A DNA stretch of 64,000 bases from Pelobates cultripes (taxonomy: Eukaryota > Chordata > Amphibia > Anura > Pelobatidae), in contig OW240921.1 of assembly GCA_933207985.1 (NCBI GenBank), positions 19,825,778 through 19,889,777 on the forward strand, written 5' to 3'. The notes under the pieces were generated by a model. That model searched no databases, was not told the origin of the DNA, and saw only the letters and a list, made by a program, of their open reading frames with translations. Shown here one piece after another: positions 24,314 through 34,433 of the stretch (its first letter is position 1; each line of letters begins with the position of its first letter). Made by a program: the position numbers and the translations under genes.

Positions 24314-24844
24314 TGCTGAGCAGTAATTGTGCAAATGAAACCTGGTGTCATGTATTCATCCGCTTAGAGAAAAGTGATTAATGACATTTACTGTCCACAC
24401 AGGAAAAGTTGTGCCGAGCAGCAACCTAATCCACAGAAGGGTTAATGCTGAGCAGCAATTATGCAAATGAAACCTGGTAACTGACTTTGGGGTCAAAGGC
24501 CGGTTACAGCCTATCAGAACTAAAGGAGGGGTATTTAGGCCCAGTTCTCAGCCTGCTCAGTGCCCTGTCGTGGTTTCCCTTGTGGTTGTCTGAGAGCGCG
24601 TTCCTGTTTATAGTTTTCTACCTGGTTTTTGACTTTGGCTTTGTTTGACTTCTCTATATTCTGGTATCCTGACTCCTGGCTTTCCTCATCGCTGTGTCCC
24701 TTTTCTGTGTTCCCTGACCTCGGCTAGTATTTTTGACTATTCTTTGTACGTTAAATCCGGCCATTCTAAGGACCGGTAATACGTTACTTATTTGTCATCC
24801 GTGCTGTACAGTTCTACGTGCTGGATCAAACAGTAATCCTGACA
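24214..24844 (+). repeat. 3' LTR with a 132-bp internal tandem duplication
   Basis: The LTR starts TGTCACATATTC after the polypurine tract. The first 132 bp (24214-24345) are repeated directly, starting again at 24346 with TGTCATGTATTC, and the rest matches the 5' LTR through CAGTAATCCTGACA. The 5' LTR has a single copy of the duplicated part. Confidence 0.9.
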
Positions 24845-25041
24845 TATACATACACACACACAAACACAGAATCAGACTCACATACACACAGAGAATCAGA
24901 CCCACACACACTCATACAACCATATACCTATGACCACAATCACATACATACACATACAATCACATACCTTTACACACAATCACATACATACACACAATCA
25001 CAGACCCCCACACTCACACACAAACGGTCACCTATACCCAC
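24845..25041. repeat. ACACA/ATCACA-rich satellite, middle part
   Basis: Continuation of the array at 19255-19408 after the Gypsy insertion. It ends in CCCAC, the target duplication of the solo LTR. Confidence 0.8.
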
Positions 25042-25998
25042 TGTAGCGGATCGTGTTAAGACTGTCCTTAGGGCTTCGTATTGAAAATGTATTTGTGTAA
25101 TTGTTTCCTTGTATGTCTGTAAAATGTATGAAGTTTCGAATAATTGTTCGGTAGTTTCATAGGAATGAAACTACCAAACCATCAGACCACCCCAGTGAGA
25201 AGTGTGCGCCTTGTTAAGTGTTCACACTCTGCAAACCGCAGCCTAATTGTATGTGCCGGTGTGGGCGCCGTTCAGCATGCGAACCACGTGTGGCGGCCAT
25301 CTTACGCATGAAAATCTCAGCGGTGTTTGGTCGTCGAGTGTCTGGAACTCAAATCGGACACTCAAACAACCGAACACCTCCAGAGTTCCATAACTCCCGA
25401 ACGGTAAAATCCAACAAGGGAATTCATACGAATGAAAGATTAGCCGTGGATGGCAGGTATTTCTAAGTGCTTTAACTCCTGAACAGAGACCGACCGCAAG
25501 GCCAAAACACATGGAGCCTTTTTCGGATACCACCTCGTGTGCGGTTGGTCAAATTGCACCCTCCACCTAACTCCCGAACCTCTGTTCCGATCTGGGTGAA
25601 TTTTGGATATGTTAGTCACCCAGATCAGTATTATTCTAACTGCCGTCCATGGGGTACATCTAGAATTTGGGGAAAAGTACAGTATGTTTAATAGGATTAT
25701 GTGTCACACTGAGGGGAGGAGATGTGTGGGAGGTAACTGTGACATTATTGGTTACTGTCCTGATTAATGTGAATCCCTCCCTTGCATGGGAGAGTGCTTT
25801 ATATGGAGGTTGTGTGGATTAAAAGTCAGTTCTGCTCCTGATGCTGTGTGTCGTCCAGTCATTGGGATCTGTATGGGAATATTCATGGATTACCTTGCTT
25901 GCTGGGATTATTGCTCTATTGTGTTTTTATTACTTGTTCCTGAGCCTCATTGGGATCTTTAGTGGAGTTAACCTGTGAAATACAAGCTCTCCGCTACA
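25042..25998 (+). mobile_element. Solo LTR (957 bp) with 5-bp target duplication
   Basis: The sequence begins TGTAGCGGA and ends TCCGCTACA, a perfect 9-bp inverted pair, with CCCAC on both sides. The promoter-like part (GGGGAGGAGATGTGTGGG, CTCCCTTGCATGGGAGAG, CTTTATATGG near 25795) parallels the LTRs at 56839-57677 and 58960-60107, so it is a related family. The open frames inside are incidental. A solo LTR results from recombination between the two LTRs of a former full element. Confidence 0.88.
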
Positions 25999-26228
25999 CC
26001 CACAATCACATACATAAATACACACACAATCACATACATACACACAATAAAACACACACACACACAAATCACACCTCTACACACAATCCCATACATACAC
26101 ACATATAATCACAGATATAAACACACACACACAATCTCAGACCCAAACACACTTAAAATCACAGACCTATACATACAATCACAGACATGCAAACACATAA
26201 TCACAGATACACACACACAATCACCTGT
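25999..26228. repeat. ACACA/ATCACA-rich satellite, right part
   Basis: Third segment of the array that begins at 19255, resuming after the solo LTR. Confidence 0.8.
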
Positions 26229-26480
26229 CCTGATAAAAGTTCCTATGTGGAACTGAAATATTGAAATTTTTATACTTTTTCAAGTAAAGGATTTATGTGT
26301 GAATTACCTGGGAGCGCTGATTTTTTTTGTTCTATATGTTTATTTTTTTTGTATTGTTTGTATATTGTATTTTTTGTAATATGGTATGCTATTGTAACAA
26401 CGCAATGTTTTGTGGACATACTTAAAAACGAGAGAAATCTCAATGTATCCATCCTAATAAAATATTTTATAAATAAATAA
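26229..26480 (+). repeat. Dispersed repeat with hammerhead-like core
   Basis: CTGATAA, stem AGTTCC/GGAACT, GAAA at 26230-26258, followed by a T-rich non-coding tail. Common frog-type hairpin repeat by appearance; family unnamed. Confidence 0.5.
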
Positions 26481-27076
26481 ATTAAATATAGTTAGGAATA
26501 AAAACAAATGGGATTTATTAAACAAAATGGGAAAAGTGAGGAATTGGCAAGGGAACTATGAATTTTAAGCAAATTTACCATTACATTTTCGCTGGAAAAG
26601 TAGTGTGAACAGAATCATTTTTGCAATTTGTCTTTTTTAGTTGTATTTTATAATTCTCTACAGTATGTGCTTTATTTTGTTCTGATTTCAAAATAAGAAC
26701 ATAATTCAATATTTGAAGATAAAATGGCTGATCTGGGAAAATTATTCCACTTAACGTCATTTACTGAAACAAGAGTTGCTTGGGATTGACATAGAGATGT
26801 AAAATTGTATCCCCAAATAGCTAATTCTAAACTAAAAGGAGCTGACATCTAAGACTTTCACAATTCTGCTATTGAGATCTATAGTTTACAACCATTGAAT
26901 CCCAAATGTTGGGATAAAATAATTACCTAGAAAAGAAGGTTAGAAAATTATTTCTGTTTAAAGGATAATTCCATTAGTTTAAATTGATTATAGAAACTCA
27001 AATACAGATAAAGCACTGGAACTGATAAGTGAGTGACAAATGTGGCTTACATCTTTCCAAAACAAATTTAAAAAAA
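26481..27076. other. AT-rich sequence, nothing recognised
   Basis: No ORF, structured RNA or repeat boundary seen. Confidence 0.4.
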
Positions 27077-27530
27077 TAAGTCCTGTGCTCAGACTACTCA
27101 TGGACGGCAGCAATGACCATAGTACACATCATCCCTAATACATACATTAAAAACTAAAGAAAAGAGATACCTGTGCAGGACCCCAAATCCCTATGAAAAA
27201 AATCTCTAATGAGACAGAGAGAGGTATTTTTCTAAGCCCCTACATACTTATTATTACATACTATGGTCATTGCTGCCGCCCAGGAATAGTGGGAGTCTGA
27301 GCGCAGGACTTATTTTTGTGTATTTGTATTTGCGTGTCCCTTATTAAGGGTTAATAATGTAGGGATTTTCAAAAATCCCCCTCTCTGTCTCAGTAGAGAT
27401 TTTTTTTCCTGAAGATGAATTGTTAGTGTAGGATCAATTTAAGAGGTTTGCCTTGATGTGGCGGGGAAGCTTGCAGTCTGGTGGCCATTGAAGTGGTGCA
27501 GAAGGCCTCCAGTTATTTAGATATGCAAAG
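27077..27530 (+). repeat. Dispersed non-coding repeat with terminal hairpin (family of 14780-15220)
   Basis: AAGTCCTGTGCTCAGACT... GGCAGCAATGACCATAGTA (27077-27123) is inverted against TACTATGGTCATTGCTGCCG... AGTCTGAGCGCAGGACTT (27258-27311). The following part matches the 15-kb copy in order (TTAAGGGTTAATAA, AGGTTTGCC). Confidence 0.65.
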
Positions 27531-28302
27531 TAACTCCTTTCTTCACCTTTCTAAAAGCCTACTCCTATTAAAAGTACCAGCCACTTTATTTATAAAATCT
27601 GATACCTGCCATCATGGCGTGTGTATATTTATTGGTTAATTAAAATATTTAAAATAATGTTTTATAAAAATTATCAAATTTTTCATTTTTATTAATATTT
27701 TTAAAAAAATCTATATTATGGCACTGTATCCCCTTACTAAATTAAGTTAAGAATTAACTTACTATTTTTAACCCTTCTAGACTTGAGTACATTTATTAAT
27801 AAATTTATATTTCACACAATTAATTCACAACCGATTATAAAAATATAATTTATTGTGAACAATAAAAATTAAATATAATAACATGCATGACAATCAGTGC
27901 TTATTTGGTAACAATAGGCAGTAAAATGTGGTAATATTACTGGTACAATAGCCACAACAAGATAACTTCTAAAACACTATGTCTTAAATGATGGGGTTAG
28001 TATTTAACACAAGAAATTATCTACAAGTAGGGGTCAGCATACATAGCAAGTAATGTACGGGTATTAGTACACACATATAATGCAATCAGCTTGCTAAAAG
28101 TAAAACAGTATCCTGCAACACCAAGTTCATTTCTAAATAAATTATACACATTAAACATATGTATATCACCTCTAGAACTCAAAGGATATTGCAATAAAAT
28201 TTGACCAACAAGATAAATACAGTTAAAACAACACTGGCAAGGGGATATTTGATATCACAGGTTCATCAAATCAAACATTTTTTTTAAGCATTGGACACCT
28301 AA
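27531..28302. other. AT-rich intergenic sequence
   Basis: Only AT-rich, low-information sequence; no feature supported. Confidence 0.4.
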
Positions 28303-28813
28303 AAATGTGTCAGTGTTGGAGAGAAGGTCCAGGCTCTCCAATGCCTTCATGTACCTTGATTGGAACATGTGGAACACAGCAACATTTTCGACCCACCAAT
28401 GGGTCTTTGTCAAGGTATTTCAGACCAAAGCTTACAAACATTTATAAGAAAAAACTAAGTGAAAATGTGCAATCACAATCAAAAATTAAGTGATAAACAG
28501 TTAAATAATTAACTTTGATTTAGACTCTAGTTTAATATATAAAAATGATTTGGTACTCACCATCCATCCGTACCACATTCAGAGCTGGTGTTTATAAACT
28601 ATGAGGAATATGTGATAAAGATAATTTCTTCTATTTCATTTTTTATACAATCTTTATTACATATTCCTTATAATTGTTTGTAAGCTTTGGTGTGAAGTAG
28701 ATTGGCAAAGACCCCATTGGAGGGTCAAAACGTTGCAGTGTTCCACATGTTCTGATAAAGGTGCCTGAAGACATTGGAGTTCCTGGACCTTCTCTCGAAC
28801 ACTGGTATCTACT
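28303..28813. mobile_element. Foldback element with ~140-bp inverted arms
   Basis: The left arm (28303-28445) and right arm (about 28672-28813) are imperfect inverted copies: GAGAGAAGGTCCAGG, GAACATGTGGAACAC and AAAGCTTACAAACA all recur in reverse complement. Each arm has a hammerhead-like core, GACCC/GGGTC stem followed by an (A/G)AAA segment and NGTTGC. The loop is AT-rich. Non-coding. Confidence 0.75.
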
Positions 28814-29499
28814 CTAAGGGCTTGTGCTGGCCCTTGGTTCAGTTAAGCACCCTGTGTCTCTAGTGAATTGAGTGCGGTTCTTTTCTCTTTCTTTGTAAAT
28901 AACTTAAAAAATGTGTAGCAGACAGAATATGCAGCATACATACAACAAATGCTGGCAGTCAGACAACATAAACAACAGTTAGGCTGTTTAATTAGCTCTC
29001 TGCTGGCTGTAATTCTCACTGAGCAAACACCTTAAGACATATGAAGAGCAGAATACAGTATTTAAATACCCTTTGGCTATTTCACACAGTTAGTTCAACT
29101 TAACATTCTCTACCATCCAACAACCAATAAAAAAACTTCCTGTCTGTTATTTCCTACTAGGTAATTATTAAAGATATGTCTTATATCTCTGGATAATAAT
29201 GTGATTATATAAACTTGGCAATTAACCAAATAATCAATATAATTTAATAATTAAAGCTACAGTCTCAAATCCTGAATTATATTATTTCCTTTAGGCTAGA
29301 TATGATTCAATAAATGTTGGGATCTTAATCAGATGATTTCAGATATATTTGTTTTAAAGGAAAAATAAAATAAGCCAATTATATTTACAATTCTTCTGTA
29401 GTAGTATTTTCTTGTTATGGAGAAGTACTCTAGTATGTGTATGAAGATGGTTTTAAAAGTTTAATGTTGGAGAACTTAACCCCTGGTCAAAGTTAGTGT
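28814..29499. other. AT-rich sequence, nothing recognised
   Basis: No gene or repeat boundary that I can support. Confidence 0.4.
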
Positions 29500-30110
29500 T
29501 AATATTTGATGTGTGTGAAAAATGCAAAAAAATGAATTTGAACACCAATTTTGGCCAGTGTTTGTGACTAAATGGCTACTAAAAAAGACTGGATATAACC
29601 CATTTGCAATAGCTTGGGTTGTCTAATATTGCAAATGGCAGTCATCATGGGGGTAATTTTCATTCCTGGGCTGCCATACGGTCTCAAAGGCAACGTAACC
29701 AATCTGGCGAATTTCAATGTGGAAAAACTGAAACACAAGCCTTATATTTGAGTGTGTAACTTTTGAAAACACCATAAAAACTGTACATGAGGGGTACTGT
29801 TATACTCGGGAGACTTCGATGAACACAAATATTAGTTTTGCAAAACAGTAAAAAGTATCACAACAATTATATCATCAGTGTAAGTGCCATTTGTGTGTGA
29901 AAAATGCAAAAAATTTCACTTTCACTGACGATATTATCATTGTAATCCATTTTACTAGTTTTGAAACACTAACATTTCTATTCAGTGATGTCTTCTGAAT
30001 ACAACAGTACCCCCCATGTACAGGTTTTATGGTGTCTTGGAAAGTTACAGGGTTAAATATAGTGCTTGCAAATTAAATTCTCTGCAATTTCTGCCTGGGT
30101 TGTCAGACAT
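29500..30110. mobile_element. Foldback element, family also at 36030-36820
   Basis: Landmarks shared with the 36-kb copy include CCATACGGTCTCAAAGGCAA, ACTGTTATACTCGGGAGACT, TTTGAAACACTAA and TACAGGTTTTATGGTGT. The halves around about 29890 are inverted copies of one another (CAAAACAGTAAAA...TTTTACTAGTTTTG and so on). No transposase is encoded, so it is non-autonomous. Confidence 0.7.
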
Positions 30111-30185
30111 GTCAATCAAATTTTAATGAATAAAATCACATAATTATGCTAAAAGATCACTTAAATATACATGTAGAATTTGAAT

Positions 30186-30247
30186 ATATATATATACATA
30201 TATATGTATTTAAATTCTACGTGTATACTTATGTAATCAATAATGTA

Positions 30248-30285
<38 letters not shown>

Positions 30286-30315
30286 TTTGTGGTTATTTGT
30301 ATTTTATATATAGAT
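30186..30315. repeat. (TA)n microsatellites
   Basis: TA runs at 30186-30208 and about 30251-30281, with TATATA-rich sequence between and after. Confidence 0.85.
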
Positions 30316-30349
30316 AAATTTATATAGAATGTACCCCTTCTTGACAATT

Positions 30350-30955
30350 GCCATCAGTTAGTGGTCCCGCGAGGCCAACACCCCGCCTCAACGTTTCAGA
30401 GGCAAACACCCATCGGGCCACACGTTAGCTAGCCGCCTCGCATGTTGCATAGAGAGGGACTCACTTGTCACTCCCTTTCGCTGTTTTTCTGTGTTACAGT
30501 CACCGAGAGGCCTAAAATTTCTGCCACTACGACGGGTGGCCTCAAATCCCCTCGTGCCAACACTTAGAGCCTCTCAAGCCACTTGGCAACTAGTAGGGCC
30601 TCACCTGTCACCAAACAAGTGTAATGTTTCGCCATCCGGCTTAGCTAGCCTGCCAGTACGATTTAGGTGGTTTTTCATACACTAATTAATTGTTTTGTTT
30701 ATAGTATGTCTCAGGAAGGGGTAGAGGATTTCTCCCTGCCTAGCACTCCGGCTAGAGCTATCACTCCTACACAAGGAGGAGAGGTAAATAGTCCAGCATC
30801 GATCAGATCCTGGACGATCCGTCGTATAACTACGGAATTGAGGAGAAGGGCCAATCCCCTACCCCGCTACAGCAAGAAAAGCAGAACTTTTCAAACTGCT
30901 ACGTACCTTAACTAACAACATGGATCCCGGGGAAGGACCTAGCCAGTCCAACCCA
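30350..30955 (+). mobile_element. Retrotransposon 5' region with SAP-like Gag start, cut by gap
   Basis: A GC-richer block (30350-30700) with repeated GAGGC and CCAC words precedes an ATG at 30706. The ORF begins MSQEGVEDFSLPSTPAR and reaches SWTIRRITTELRRR. A frame change near 30865 leads to PATARKAELFKLLRTL, so the two parts make a SAP-like helix-extended-helix motif as seen at the N-terminus of Gag in several amphibian retrotransposons (DIRS-like or Gypsy-like). The sequence then enters the gap, so the element type is undecided. Confidence 0.5.
30706..30955 (+). pseudogene. Gag N-terminal fragment with SAP-like motif, frameshifted
   Basis: Starts at ATG 30706 and keeps one frame for about 52 codons, then continues in another frame (PATARKAELFKLLRTLTNN...MDPGEGP) to the gap. 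The motif TELRRR...P-ATARKAELFKLL matches a SAP DNA-binding helix pair. The ending is unknown because of the gap; the frame change could be real decay or an assembly error at the gap edge. Confidence 0.5.
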
Positions 30956-31055
30956 NNNNNNNNNNNNNNNNNNNNNNNNNNNNNNNNNNNNNNNNNNNNN
31001 NNNNNNNNNNNNNNNNNNNNNNNNNNNNNNNNNNNNNNNNNNNNNNNNNNNNNNN
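30956..31055. other. Assembly gap (100 N)
   Basis: Exactly 100 undetermined bases, a placeholder of unknown true length. Protein frames crossing it are meaningless. Confidence 0.99.
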
Positions 31056-31900
31056 GGGGAGAAAGAGAGGGGAAGGGGGAGAAAGAGAGGGGAGGGGGGA
31101 GAAAGAGAGGGGAGAGATGGGGAGGGGGGAGAAAGAGGGGGGACATAGAGATGGGAAAGGGGGAGAAAGAGGGGGGAACAGAGAGATGGGGAGGGGAGAA
31201 AGGGGGGGCAATAAAGAGATGGGGAGAAAGAGGGAAGAATGAGACACAGGGGGAGACAGAGACAGAGAGGGAAGAATGAGACACGGGGAGAAAGAGGGGG
31301 AATAGAGAGATGGGGAGGGGGGAGAAAGAGAGGGGCGAGAAAGAGAGGGGAGAGATGGGGAGAAAGAGAGGAGAGAGATGGGGAGGGGGGAGAAAGAGAG
31401 GGGAAGGGGGAGAAATAGAGGGGAGGGGGGAGAAAGAGGGGAGAGATGGGGAGGGGGGAGAAAGAGGGGGTATTACAGAGATGGGAAAGGGGGAGAAAGA
31501 GGGGGGAACAGAGAGATGGGGAGGGGAGAAAGGGGGGCAATAAAGAGATGGGGAGAAAGAGAGGGAAGAATGAGACACAGGGCGGAGACAGAGACAGAGA
31601 GGGAAGAATGAGACACGGGGAGAAAGAGGGGGAATAGAGAGATGGGGAGGGGGGAGAAAGAGAGGGAAGAATGAGACACAGGGGGAATAGAGAGATGGGG
31701 AGGGGAGAGACAGAGAGGGAAGAATGAGACACAGGGAGAAAGAGGGGGAATAGAGAGATGGGGAGGGGGAGAAAGAGACAGAGAGGGAAGAATGAGACAC
31801 GGGGAATAGAGAGATGGGGAGACAGAGAGGGAAGAATGAGACACGGGGAGAAAGAGGGGAATAGAGAGATGGGGAGGGGGGAGAAAGAGAGGGAAGAATG
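31056..31900. repeat. Long polypurine minisatellite (GGGGAGAAAGAG units)
   Basis: About 840 bases of nearly pure purine on the plus strand: GGGGAGAAAGAGGGG, GAGATGGGGAGGGG and GAATGAGACACAGGG in variable order. Both strands stay open in several frames because of composition. The array runs into the assembly gap, which it probably caused. Confidence 0.9.
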
Positions 31901-32147
31901 CCCCCCCTCCCCTGTCCGCAGGCACCGTGCGGGCAGGGGAGGAAGAGAGGACATGGGAGCTCACCCTGCAGCTCCTCTGGGTCCTTCTTGCGCGAGCACA
32001 GAGCGTTGCCGCGGTTACCATGGCAACGTTACTGCTCTTGCAAGAGTCAACTCTAGCCCTGGAGCTACCGGCTAGAGATCACTCTCAACACTGTAACCCC
32101 CATGGATTCCTGGTGGTCGCAGTGGTGAGAGTGAACTCTAGCCCCAT
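31901..32147. other. GC-rich non-coding stretch
   Basis: Contains GTTGCCGCGGTTACCATGGCAAC, an imperfect palindrome near 32004-32026, and two copies of GAACTCTAGCCC-like words. Probably the interior of a non-autonomous element; no gene seen. Confidence 0.35.
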
Positions 32148-32385
32148 AAACACACTGCCCCCACACACACACCATACACATTCACACACTGCCCCCATAC
32201 ACACCATACACATTTACACACATTGCCTCACACACACACACACACTGCCCACCCATATACACACAGACCCCCATACACAGCCCCCCATACTAACATTGCC
32301 ACACACATACACCGCCCACACACCCTACACATTCACACACTACACCCCCACACACACACTGAACCTTTCACACACATTGCACCAC
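32148..32385. repeat. CA-rich microsatellite (CACACACTGCCC units)
   Basis: Irregular CACACA with interspersed CTGCCC and CATACACA words. Confidence 0.85.
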
Positions 32386-32536
32386 TGCTCCTATTCCCTA
32401 CTACAGCCTCATATCCCAGCAGACCCCAGGTAAGTTGTCAAACTGTTCTTAAACGGTTTGACTACTTACTCTGGAGCAGTAGTGGTTATTGTGCATGGAC
32501 TATTTCTTTAAATAATCTACAAGTGCCCCAGTAGCC

Positions 32537-32825
32537 AGCCAGCCAACCCACAGGCTGGCCAGTAGCCAGCCCACAGGCCAGTAGCCAGCCCACAGGCCAG
32601 TAGCCAGCCCACAGGCCAGTAGCCAGCCCACAGGCCAGTAGCCAGCCCACAGGCCTACAGCAAGCCACAGGCTTACAGCCAGCAAGCCATAGCCTGCCAG
32701 CCGCAGTCAGCAAGCCCACAGCCTGCCAGCCGCAGTCAGCAAGCCCACAGCCTGCCGGCAGTAGCCAGCAAGCCCACAGCCTGCCAGCCGCAGCCAGCAA
32801 GCCCACAGACTGCCAGCCAGCAACA
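32537..32825. repeat. 19-bp minisatellite plus ~33-bp relative
   Basis: About five perfect CCAGTAGCCAGCCCACAGG units (32559-32653), followed by imperfect units of the form CAGCAAGCCCACAGCCTGCC. Antisense frames rich in Gly, Leu, Trp and Ala are by-products. Confidence 0.85.
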
Positions 32826-32879
32826 GTAATTAAGGTAAGAGGAGCCAACTTGGCTTAGGTATCAGCGAGCTATGTTGTG

Positions 32880-33390
32880 TTGCTATATTGTGAATAGGAA
32901 CCAGAGTGTTGGAGAGACCACCCTCCAGGTCCCATTAGACTCTAGCCTCTGCTAGAAATCCCCTCCATGGCCCATTAGCCCTCAATTGTAGTTTCTACTG
33001 GGGCCTGGAGGCGACTGTTTCCAGCAGGGGATATCTAATGGACGCTGAGATGGCCTCTGTTAGAAAGACCCCCTTCCAAGCCTTTTAGACTCCATTGTAG
33101 TCTCTAATGGGGCTTGGAGGGGATTCTTTCTAACACACCCTCTAAAGGACACTGAGATAGCCTCCGCTAGAAAGACCCCCCTCCATGGCCCATTAGCCCT
33201 CAATTGTAGTCTCTACTGGGGCCTCGAAGGGCTTATTGCCCTTTTGTTCCTTGTGTCTAAAGATTGTGTACGGTGTGGCTTGAGGCGGGACAAGGGTGGC
33301 GCTTGCTGCAGAGTATGGGTGGGGCCTGTAAGGGGGCCCTTGATTTATTTTGCCCGGGGGCCCTGAGGGTTCTCAGTCCGCCCCTGGGTT
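32880..33390. mobile_element. Repeat block ending in a CAGGGGCGGACTGA-type terminus
   Basis: Three imperfect ~110-bp units contain GCTAGAAAGACCCCCCTCC, CCCATTAGCCCTCAATTG and TCTACTGGGGCCT. The right end, TCTCAGTCCGCCCCTG at 33373-33388, is the reverse of CAGGGGCGGACTGAGA, an end found on many vertebrate non-autonomous DNA elements. No matching left end was found. Confidence 0.5.
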
Positions 33391-33774
33391 CTTGTCAAAT
33401 GAAGAACCTCTGGATTTTCCACCTCTGATGGATGATTGTCCTCTTCTCCATGGTTGAGATCTCCCATATTCTCTTCCCAGTCTATATGACCTGGTTTCTC
33501 AAAAAGAAGGATACTCTGTATATCTTTTAGCCCAAAAGTATCCTCTGGGTTTGCGATCTTGGGGAAGAAAGGCTCTTTTTCCAGGCAGACCCCAGGATCG
33601 CGACCGCTGGCGTGGGAATGGCGGGGACCCAGTAAGTAGTAAGGACAGGGGGACCCGCCGGCATTTAGGACCACCCCAAAAAGGACGGCATTGAACGCCC
33701 GCTGTTCTTAAGGGTTTGAATGCACTGTATTTTGCCAGACTAGCCACTTATGTCTTGTCTACTCAAAGGTACAT
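33391..33774. other. Unassigned sequence with an antisense ORF of unknown meaning
   Basis: A minus-strand frame of 109 codons (33674 to 33345) shows no recognisable domain. Composition is unremarkable, so I treat it as non-coding. Confidence 0.3.
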
Positions 33775-33985
33775 TCTTTTTGATTATTATTATTATTATT
33801 GCCATTTATATAGTGCCAAAAGATTCAGTAGCACTTTACAATATTATTAGAGGGGGGATTTAACTATAAATAGGACAATTACAAGAAAACTTACAGGAAC
33901 GATAGGTTGAAGAGGACCCTGCTCAAACGAGCTTACAGTCTATAGGAGGTGGAGTGTAAAACATAATAGGACAGGAAATAGCAAT
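33775..33985 (+). repeat. Interspersed repeat (TTATATAGTGCCAA family)
   Basis: The sequence after an ATT trinucleotide run, TTTATATAGTGCCAAAAGAT, CACTTTACAATATTA, then GAGCTTACAGTCTATAGGAG, is a pattern I recognise as a frequent short interspersed sequence in amphibian and other vertebrate genomes. Family name not certain. Confidence 0.55.
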
Positions 33986-34300
33986 TAAATAAGGTGGGAG
34001 TAAAGCAGAGTTGAATGATGGAGTAGAGTGCTCCCCTTTTAGGAGAAAGCAAGAGACAGGTATGTGTGGTAGAGGTACTATGTACTTACCTGGTCGTCGG
34101 TGATCCCATGGGGACATACCTGGGAGCCCAGGGAGTCCCCCTCCTTCCTCTTCGGCCCCTGGGCAATGTGATCGTGAGGCATAGCCGTCCATGTCAGTGC
34201 CAGCAGGGGGAGTGCCTGTAATAAGAGGTACTCACCCTGCTGCCTGAAAAAAAAATAAAACCAGTTTAAAACAGTGTAAAAATAAATGATATATACTTAG

Positions 34301-34302
<2 letters not shown>

Positions 34303-34340
<38 letters not shown>

Positions 34341-34349
34341 GTGATCTAA

Positions 34350-34386
<37 letters not shown>
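34303..34386. repeat. (TA)n microsatellite
   Basis: Two long TA runs around TATATATGTGATCTAAGTATA. Confidence 0.9.
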
Positions 34387-34395
<9 letters not shown>

Positions 34396-34433
34396 ACATA
34401 TACTGTCTAAGTGTATTTTAATATTAATATATA

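Larger units (their letters stand above)
19409..24844 (+). mobile_element. Complete Ty3/Gypsy chromovirus retrotransposon
   Basis: A full-length element with two LTRs starting TGTCACATATTCATCC and ending CAGTAATCCTGACA, flanked by perfect 5-bp duplications TATAC (19404-19408 and 24845-24849). It carries uninterrupted gag and pol ORFs, a polypurine tract AGGTGGGGGG at 24201-24210 and a C-terminal chromodomain. Near-identical LTRs and open frames indicate a recent insertion that could still be autonomous. Gag, the RT motif YLDD and the gag-pol junction resemble the Sushi-like group of vertebrate chromoviruses; that placement is from family knowledge, not a search. Confidence 0.93.

Noticed and set aside
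25218..25533. ORFs on both strands inside the solo LTR
   Set aside because: Non-coding LTR sequence with clear TG...CA ends and target duplication.
30859..32021. Long overlapping ORFs on both strands (up to 348 codons) of Ser/Pro/Leu or Gly/Arg/Glu-rich sequence
   Set aside because: They arise from the polypurine minisatellite and some cross the gap; composition, not coding.
32486..32848. Antisense ORF rich in Gly, Leu, Ala and Trp
   Set aside because: Direct translation of the 19-bp minisatellite in one of several open frames.
30800..33000. Possible CRISPR-like array (regular repeats)
   Set aside because: Repeats are contiguous without unique spacers, and the genome is vertebrate.
33345..33747. 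Overlapping minus-strand ORFs of 82 and 109 codons
   Set aside because: No domain, no splice or promoter context, adjacent to a DNA-element terminus; treated as repeat sequence.
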